From: Ligustrum vulgare
Taxonomy: Eukaryota; Streptophyta; Magnoliopsida; Lamiales; Oleaceae
Direction: 5' to 3'
DNA length: 64,000 bases
Assembly: GCA_963555705.1 (NCBI GenBank)
Contig: OY743183.1
Span: 46,117,466 to 46,181,465 of the forward strand
Shown piece after piece: positions 56,951-64,000 of the stretch (the stretch's first letter is position 1; every line of letters begins with the position of its first letter). Under the pieces are notes generated by a model. The model was not told the DNA's origin. It saw only the letters and a program-made list of their open reading frames with translations, and did not search any database. The translations under genes were made by a program, and so were the position numbers.

Positions 56951-57279
56951 TTAATTTTCTAATGTTATGTCTATATCTCTAAATTTATTGTTTACATAAA
57001 ATGCGTAGTATATACTATTATATGTTAAAGTTTCTTCTTCAATAATTATATTTAATTTTTCAATTTTTTTTCTCTAAATCGCTAATTATTCATCCTTTAT
57101 TTACTATAATTCTAGTAAATTGTGAAATATCTGTAAATGAGGGTTCTTTTATTGCGTAGTCTAATAAATTATAAAATCTTCCTAAATCTTCTCTTATAGT
57201 TTCTAATTGTTTCCTCTCTTAAATATTTAAAGTCGTTTACTTTTGAAGGATTTAATTCTATTAAAGGTTCCGAATTCAT
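56951..57279 (-). pseudogene. Caulimovirid small first ORF, broken
   Basis: From ATG 57279 the minus strand reads as a short acidic/basic helical protein of about 110 residues. The frame changes near 57200 and again at an A-run near 57065, and a TGA lies near 57090. It ends at TAA 56951. Its place after the promoter and leader fits the first ORF of the genome. A coiled-coil or virion-associated role is possible but not shown. Confidence 0.45.
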
Positions 57280-57939
57280 AAATTATAAAACTAAATATTT
57301 AAATTTGAGTTACTAATTCAAATTTCCTTCTAATAGCTAATTCTGGAATAGCAAAGACAAATTTTCAACATATGTAAAAACATGTAAGAGATATCATAAG
57401 CAAAATGATAAATTTAAAACTATTATAACAATACTTGAATAATATCAATGATAAAGACGATATATTATCCACCATAAATATTCAACAATACTTCTTTCTA
57501 CTTATGGGTTCATCACGCTTCTTTGTAAATCTAATTCTAAAAGATTTTTGACCAAATACTCTTAAGTTATTTATCTAAGTATTAAACACAACTCCATAGG
57601 AGATCGTTGCTGCTCGAAAGACTAATGCATTAATGGATTCTCGAAAGACTTACTCTAATACTTTTTGATTAACACTTAAACAAACACTTCAAAGAGGTTC
57701 AGCACAATCCAGTTTCGTTTCCTACCTCTGGATGTACTCTTTTAAGAAAAGTTTTATAAAAAATAAACTTATGGACTCATAAATAAATAGAGTATTACTA
57801 ACTATTTTATGCCTTCATATATATCTATGTTGAGTTTAGTTACTCATACCTTCTGCTAATTGTTTCTGGATTGGTTTGATGAAAGAAAATTTTGAACTTG
57901 GAATGAAAAGAAAGACAATAGATAGAGAGAATATAAAAT
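57280..57939 (-). other. Caulimovirid leader region
   Basis: AT-rich DNA lies between the poly(A) signal and the first ORF. A short CTCGAAAGACT phrase occurs twice (57612 and 57640). I could not find the initiator tRNA primer site expected in this region. Confidence 0.4.
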
Positions 57940-57945
57940 TTTATT
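57940..57945 (-). terminator. Poly(A) signal of viral transcript
   Basis: AATAAA on the minus strand, about 55 bp after the TATA box, matches the pararetrovirus layout with a short terminal redundancy. Confidence 0.55.
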
Positions 57946-57996
57946 TGCTGAAAACCAATATGATTTTCGAATACTTACAATGAGGAGAGACTCCTC

Positions 57997-58004
57997 CTTT
58001 TATA
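57997..58004 (-). promoter_or_regulatory. TATA box of pregenomic RNA promoter
   Basis: On the minus strand ACTATAAAAGGAGGAG gives a strong TATA box. GATA-type words (CTTATCTTATCTT, about 58098-58080) lie about 80 bp upstream, as in other caulimovirid promoters. Confidence 0.6.
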
Positions 58005-58165
58005 GTTGGTAAAAGCAAAGTTGAGGAACAAGATAATATTCCCTATCTTTTACATACTTGGCTATGAATTAAAGTAGAAAAAGATAAGATAAGATTACAA
58101 TAATTTCTATTACTTTTCTAAAGTTTCACATGGGTCTGGACCCCCATGCCTTGAATAATTCATGT

Positions 58166-59269
58166 TCAGACAAGGTAGGCTTCGTCCTCATTGTAGTTGA
58201 GTAGGTCCCCACAATTATTACACTTGTGACCCGTTTCTACCTCCATTAGTTGATGTAGATATTCATAGGCTCCTTTGCTAAGATCCAAATTACTGACAAG
58301 TATATTCTCAGCATATTCTCTTAATTTTCATAATTGACAATTAACTTGATTAATTCTTGCAATGCTGTAGATTAATAATTTGTCGTCATTAGATTCATAT
58401 ACCCAAACATTAGTTTATGTAAGGGTATCCCTTAATTCAGTGTACATGACTCTAAATCCCAATGCCCTTTTTTCTGGAATAGCTTGAATCTGTTCTTCTC
58501 TATTAAATAACTTAATTTATGGTTCTGAAAGAATAGCTTTGCTAGTTACTCCAAGTTTTAAAATATGTTCTGCCCTTAAAAATTCTTCATCAATAAATTC
58601 TGGAATGGCTGAGTAAATCCTGACATAGATCTTTTCAGCTTTGGTAATTCCAATATATGTTTTAACTGCTGCCTTGATAGAATTAGGTAATAATGATATT
58701 TCCTTCATATCTTTGCTAGGGTAGATACACTGAATAAGTCCTTGATCAAACAGCCCTCTGACTGTTCTTGGTTTTGCTCCTGGAAAAATAATTGCTTTAT
58801 TGATTTTTTGATGGCTAATTGTCCTTAGCCATTCTCCTTCTTTTGTTCTCTTGTTTAGATACTCCACATACTTCAAGAATGTCTCTAGTTTCTTTATGAC
58901 TTTCTCCTTTTCTGATAGTTCCTTTGTTACAACTACTGGTTTCTTCGTAGCTTCTAAAAAAGTTTCTTTAGATGGTTCAATAGTTTTGCCAATGGCTTTG
59001 GAAGATGAACTTCCAATAATTGATACATTAGATACTTCTTCCTCAATAGGAAGTCCTACAGATAAATTCTTTTCTGGAGAGGATTGAGATCCTCCTTTGT
59101 ACATTTCCTCAAGAGAATTAACTCTTGATTTGTAAAAAGCTAGTTCACTGTAAATTTGTACAATCTGCGCCATGCAAGTAATTACATGATTGAATAGATT
59201 TGAATAGTTGATATTCATTTGACCCATGGCCAAGTTAATTTCTTCTACTTTCTTAAGTAGTTCCTTCAT
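58166..59269 (-). pseudogene. Caulimovirid last ORF (transactivator position)
   Basis: The ATG at 59269 sits inside the end of the pol ORF, whose TAA is at 59253-59255, an overlap of 17 bases. The frame runs 367 codons to TGA 58166, broken by stops at 58517, 58415 and 58328. The N-terminal third is helical, the middle is Ser/Lys-rich, and a compact domain follows (around YIGITKAEKIYVRIYSAIPE). The C-terminal end carries a CNNC pair. Position after RNase H is that of the translational transactivator in related viruses. Similarity to it is only suggestive. Confidence 0.6.
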
Positions 59270-61231
59270 GTCTTGATAAATAATCTGCAATAACATTGTC
59301 AGAAACCTTAATATGAATAATTTCAAAATCATAATGGCTAAGTTATACTTGCCATCTAATTAATCTTTTATTTGCAATAGTTGTATCAATTTCTTTAGTT
59401 AACCAATATTTGACTTGTGTATTATCGGTTCTAATTTTGAATTTTGTAGTAACAATAAATAATTCAAACTTTTTAATAGCAAATTTTACAGTTAATAATT
59501 CTTTTTCATTTATATGATAATTAGTTTGAGTTTGAGTAAAACTGCCACTAGTATATTGTGCAATCTTTTCCTCATCCTCATTTCGATGAATATATTTAAG
59601 TACTGCTCCCCATGCTGTTTCGCATGCATCTGTTTCTATAATCCAATCACATTCTTTTTTGGGTAATTCTAATTCTGGTAAATCTTTACAAATGTCTTTA
59701 ATTTTTTGTACTTCTTCTTCTTCGTATTTGGACCATGGTGTCCATTTAGTTTTTCCTTTTAGTCTTGTTTGTAATGAAATTAAATATTTTGCTAGGTTAG
59801 GTACGTATTTCCTAGTCTGATTTACAAGTCTTAAAAAACTTTGTAATTGTGTTTTATCTTTTATATGATTGTCAAACTCTTATATTTTTGTACCAATATG
59901 TTTTTGGAGTTTTATTCCTTCTTGGCTAATTATAGATCCCAAAAATTCTACATTTTCTTTAACTATCTCCATTTTTGTAGTTGATAATATAATTCTATTA
60001 TTTCTTACAATATCTATAAAAATATTAAGATGTTTAAGGTGGTCTTGTCTAGTTTCAGAGTAAATAAGAACATCATCAATATATACTATAATAAAATGGT
60101 AATAATCTTTAAATATTTTATCCATGTATCTTTGAAATTCTCCTGAACTATTTTTAAATCCAAAAGGTAATATATTCCATTCATAAAATCCTTTTGATAC
60201 TGTAAAAGCAGTTAAATGTCTAGATTCTTCAGTTAACATTATATGATAAAATCCTGATTTTAGATCAAATTTAGAGAAATATTTCTTTCCTCTAATTTGG
60301 TTAAATAATACCTGTTGATTTGGTATTGGATATTTTAATTCTTTTGTATAAATGTTTAACCTTTTATACTTAATTATCATTCTAGATTTTCCTCTTTTTT
60401 GTTCTGAATATTTTATTAAAATGAAGGCTGGACTACTATATTTACTATTAGATTCTCTAATAAATTTCTTTTCTAGCATTTCTTTTATGTGCATTTCAAA
60501 TTCAGGTAATTCTTTTGGTGTATGTTTAATTGGTTTTACACTAATAACTTAGTGTCATCTTCTAATGTAATATTTGTCATAGGTTTATTTATGTGCAATT
60601 TTTCTAAAGGATTATTTCCTGATAATTTTAATAATTTTTCTGTAATATTTTTTATTACTATTTGATCAAAATGTTCTTGTACTAGATTTATTCTATTTTT
60701 ATTAGGCATAAATTGTGTTGTTTGTATTAATTTTTGTCTATCCTCACCACACTGAGCTGCTATATGAGGCATTTTTTCTCTACAGTAAGGATCATTAATT
60801 CTTATTGCTATTGCTATATGGTGACAAGGGGTAGATAAAAGTATAACTTTTTTTATCAATAGTTATTGGATAGTATTGTTTTATGAAATTATTTCCTAAT
60901 AATATATCCCTGGCATATCATCAAATTGATATACATAAGGTATTTGTAGTTCATATTTTCCTATTTGTATTTTAACATTCCCTACTACTTTAGTTATTAG
61001 ATTTGTGCTACCATCAAATCCTGCAAGTATGACTCTTTCTTCATTATCTTTCTTATTACTCCACATTTCTGGGGGTAATACATTTTCTTTAAATAGACAG
61101 GATGATGCTCTTGTATCAAACAATGCATGATAATTTCTGCTGAGATATCCATTGTAATTCATTTTAGTTAATATATAAATATGTTCTCTTCCTCCTTGTA
61201 TTTTATTCTCATTTTGTATTGTTAATAACAT
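59253..61231 (-). pseudogene. Caulimovirid pol ORF: protease, reverse transcriptase, RNase H
   Basis: The ORF starts at ATG 61231, 12 bases after the preceding ORF. The protease active site is changed to DTRASS instead of DTGASS (about 61110). After frameshifts near 60896 and 60850 (A-run) and a stop near 60536, the RT is well preserved: YPIPNQQ, FSKFDLKSGFYHI, the YIDDVLIY catalytic site (about 60085-60062) and VEFLGSIIS. Stops at 59880 and about 59354 break the RNase H, which still shows ETDACE, NEKELL, RTDNTQ and SDNVIADYLSRH. Confidence 0.88.
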
Positions 61232-61242
61232 TCTATCGTCTT

Positions 61243-63990
61243 TTATGTAATATGATTTACTTGTTCTAAGAAGTCTGTTCCTAATAATAATTCTGTATTT
61301 ACCTTTCCTGTATATTCTACGTACATGTTTATGATTATTTCATTTCTTTTATTTATTCTTATTGGTAATTCTACATAGGTATCCATGTGATGAATATTTC
61401 CAAAATAATCTTGTATTTGAATTGGATTATTTGTTACCTTAAGTTCTAAATCTCCTATTATGTTTTCTTTTATATGTGTTACAGTTGCTCCAGTATCTAT
61501 TAATACTTTCTGTTCTTTCCACTCTCCATTTATTTTAATTTCTATCATAACTTCAAATTGTTTTGTATCATTTCTTTTTGATAGATTCATTCTCGGTATT
61601 TTTCTATGTATTTTTGTTATTATTTGTTTTTCTGAATCATTTCTATTTTCTATTTCAGTTAATGATCTTGTACTAGTATTTCTTCTTAGGCTAATTGATC
61701 TTCTTCCAAATTCTATTTGTTGTTTGTCCATATTTACTAATCTTCTAGCTTGATTAAAATCTATTTCTATATATTCTGGTATTGCCATTCTTGGATTCTC
61801 TTTAGCTGGTTTGTATTCCAATAGATTTTTAAATATGTGTTCTATTATGTGTGTTTTTGTAGTACTTTTAATTTTGACTTCATGTTTACTAGTAAAAGCA
61901 TATATTGTTTTAATAGTTAAACTTATAGTTTTACTTCCTGGTTCCATATCTATTCCTCTTAATCTGTAATAAAATGTTAAGGCTTTATTTTTATTTTGTT
62001 CTCCCATACTTATACTGAAGTTTGGTCTTATTGTAAATTTTACCTTTTTGTACATTAAATTTCCTGTTACAATTCCTATTAAGGCATCTTGTACTGAACT
62101 TACAATTCCATCATCCATAATATAGAATTCAATAGGTGTATCTATTCATTCTCTAAAATATGCTTTTACTATAATTTGTACGGCTCCTAAATATATGTTT
62201 TTTATTTTCCTTTTAGATCAGGATTCAATAGATTTATTTCTTGTCTTATAATTTCTTCATTTATTATAGGTATTAATGTATTTCCTGTAGTATCCCTTAT
62301 GTCTATAGGGTGATTATGGTTTCTTGCTACATATGCTATTTCTTTATTTTTCTACCAAAATGGTAAATTAAATATTTCTTTTGGCTCTACATCTAATTTT
62401 GATTTTAAGATATTTTCATACATTTTAGGATTAAATATTAATCTTTCATTTAGTTGTTCTTCATTTTCTTCCAATTGGTATTCATATTCTTTAGATGTAC
62501 ATTCTTCACTAATTTCTCTAATCATATTTATATATAAATATTCTTCTTCACTAGATTCATTAGTTTCACTTTCATTTGAAGACTCTAATTCCATTATAGA
62601 ATTTATTACTTCATATTCTTCTAATTCATAAATTTCTTCATCTTCAGGAATTTCTTCTTATTCTTCTTCTTGTTTAATAGGTAATAGGTTGTAATTTTCC
62701 TTTTCTATTAATGAAATATACATAATGTTTTTCTTTTTATCTTTCTTGGGACATTCTGGAGATATATGTCCTACTTCTCCACATGAATAACATTTACATT
62801 TTTTAGGATTTTTAGGGTATGTTCTAGTTTTTTTTTTTTTTTTGCCTTAAATACCTTTTATATGGTACTCTATACCTTTTAAATGTTTTATTATATGGCC
62901 TTTTATATTTATTGAATTTTTTAAATTTGTCTATAAATTTATCTTTTCTATAATATTTCTTTTTCTTATATTTTCTTTGTATATGACATCCCCATTGAGT
63001 TTGTTTATATTGTAATTTATCACAGCATAATGATTTTTTACTTGCTTTGTGAAATTTTATCATATTATTTGCTTGCATACATTTTTCTTTCTGTTGCATT
63101 TCTATAAATTGTATTCTTGTTCCTAGAATATTATTACTTAATGGTATTTCTAATTTTTCCCATTCCTTAAATAATTCTAAATTCCATGGGTTTGGTAGTT
63201 CAAAGAATATTTGGTTCACAATTTCCATACCATATGTTTCTTGATTATATTCTGTTTTTTCAAAATATTCTCTAAATTCGCATGCAAATTGTTTAAAGTA
63301 ACACATATCACATATTGATAAATTTTCTAATAAATATCTATTTCTTAGTTTTGAGCTGATTTTAGTATCTCCATCTATTACTAATGTATATTCTCTTTTT
63401 AATACATCCTCATATCTACTAAGTATAGTTCTCATTTTATCTTTGTCATTTCCTCTAACTTGTCCTATATAAGTTTCTGTTAAATTTCCTCACCATTTTG
63501 CAGTGGTTCCTATAAATGTATTCTCTAACATTAATTGGAATTGTTTTCCTATTAATTCTCTAGTATAGGCCATCATTGCCATAGATTTTATCCATAATTC
63601 TAATTCATGGTCTACATCTTGTACACATTCTAAACCTATCCATCTTCCTTCTGAACTAATTTGTGTTTCCATACTTCTCCATGGTGTATATTTTATAGGA
63701 TAATTTTTACTAGGCTTAGTGTAATATTTTTGTTGTGGTATAAAATTAATTAATTATTTGTTTTAAAATTTTGGTTTTGTCTTTGATTCATATAGATTTC
63801 TGGTGTATTTTGTGGATTAGTATTATTTGTATTTTCTTTTTTAACTTGGTTAGTTCCTATTTATTGTATATATCCTGATGAATTTTGTCCTGCTGGTACT
63901 ATAGCTCTTTGTTGTTCATTCATATTAATTTCTTCTATTTTAAGATTTTAAAATTTTTCTATATAATCTTCTACTGTTATGTAATCTTCT
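61243..63990 (-). pseudogene. Caulimovirid coat-movement ORF with C-terminal retropepsin-like domain
   Basis: The coat part (about 63690-62700) contains LENLSICDMCYFKQF and a lysine/arginine-rich tail, then CYSCGEVGHISPEC, a CX2CX4HX4C knuckle (about 62795-62754) reached after a frameshift in an A-run at 62830. An acidic Glu-rich linker follows. The movement protein (about 62290-61790) shows DGIVSSVQDALIG, LMYKKVKFTIRPNFS and LTFYYRLRGIDM. The last section (about 61520-61243) has VLIDTGATVTHI and LLLGTDFLEQV, a retropepsin pattern separate from the protease of the pol ORF. Stops occur near 63490, 62655 and 62350. The N-terminus reaches the window edge. Confidence 0.75.
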
Positions 63991-64000
63991 TCACCTTCTT

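Larger units (their letters stand above)
56890..64000 (-). mobile_element. Endogenous caulimovirid (cavemo/solendovirus-like), degraded
   Basis: Read from 64000 downward, the order is coat protein with zinc knuckle, movement protein, a retropepsin-like domain, then a separate ORF with protease, RT and RNase H, an overlapping further ORF, a TATA box and poly(A) signal, a leader, and a small coiled ORF. This is a plant pararetrovirus. Coat protein ahead of movement protein and a separate pol ORF match Cavemovirus and Solendovirus rather than badna- or florendoviruses. About 7.1 kb is visible, close to one genome length, opened between the first and second ORFs and extending past the right edge. 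Many stops and frameshifts, several at A-runs, make it non-functional. No LTRs or integrase are present, as expected. Confidence 0.85.

Noticed and set aside
58851..59087. 78-codon plus-strand ORF
   Set aside because: It is antisense to the viral last ORF.
1..64000. tRNA and rRNA genes
   Set aside because: No cloverleaf with A and B boxes or rRNA core sequence was recognised by eye; primer binding sites are only short tRNA complements.

Overview
This is a eukaryotic plant nuclear genome window, most likely from a eudicot. It is AT-rich, has spliced genes with GT-AG introns, and is dominated by plant transposons of many kinds. I see one intact protein-coding gene: nine coding exons at 34205-39538 (+), 470 codons, a SirB1/transglutaminase-like protein with a TPR-like C-terminus and a possible plastid transit peptide. 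Everything else recognisable is transposon, integrated virus, gene relic or repeat.

Layout. 1-4934: the 3' end of a Gypsy element (decayed extra ORF, long spacer, polypurine tract, 1366-bp LTR). It abuts, and is probably nested in, a second Gypsy element on the minus strand (4935-8520: gag, primer binding site, LTR). 8932-10633: an unknown ORF with one stop and an intronless LOG (cytokinin-activating enzyme) relic followed by a tandem repeat. 12806-13617: a MULE-type element with its target duplication. 16740-18940: a FAR1/MULE-transposase-like pseudogene split by a small hAT-like element. 23036-25883: a Harbinger-like MITE whose empty site survives in a neighbouring repeat copy, a second MULE-type family, and a hAT transposase remnant. 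25892-30585: three Copia-type LTR remnants and a hAT-like MITE. 31258-33410: MITEs next to the intact gene. Intron 7 of that gene is mostly a 1579-bp MULE with target duplications. 39656-41282: a Copia LTR and pol fragment on the minus strand. 42397-45120: a complete MULE, a Harbinger-like MITE and an extensin-like pseudogene. 47294-54014: a lone DCN1-like exon beside a full-length but dead Copia element with a GTATG target duplication. 54209-56870: a foldback MITE and two more MULE-type elements. 56890-64000: an endogenous caulimovirid on the minus strand, running off the right edge.

The viral insert is the most structured locus. Read on the minus strand it has coat protein with zinc knuckle, movement protein, a retropepsin-like domain, then a separate pol ORF with its own protease, RT and RNase H, then an overlapping fourth ORF, then a TATA box and poly(A) signal, then a small first ORF. 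This order fits the Cavemovirus/Solendovirus branch better than badna-, petu- or florendoviruses. It is broken by many stops and frameshifts and is not functional.

Two patterns recur. First, several unrelated LTRs carry three to five copies of their own CpG-rich, often palindromic word shortly upstream of a TATA box. Second, the non-autonomous DNA elements, identified here by target duplications found by eye, carry GGT-rich interiors or family-specific repeated words. Boundaries with stated target duplications are secure. Family names rest on motif recognition without any database search.
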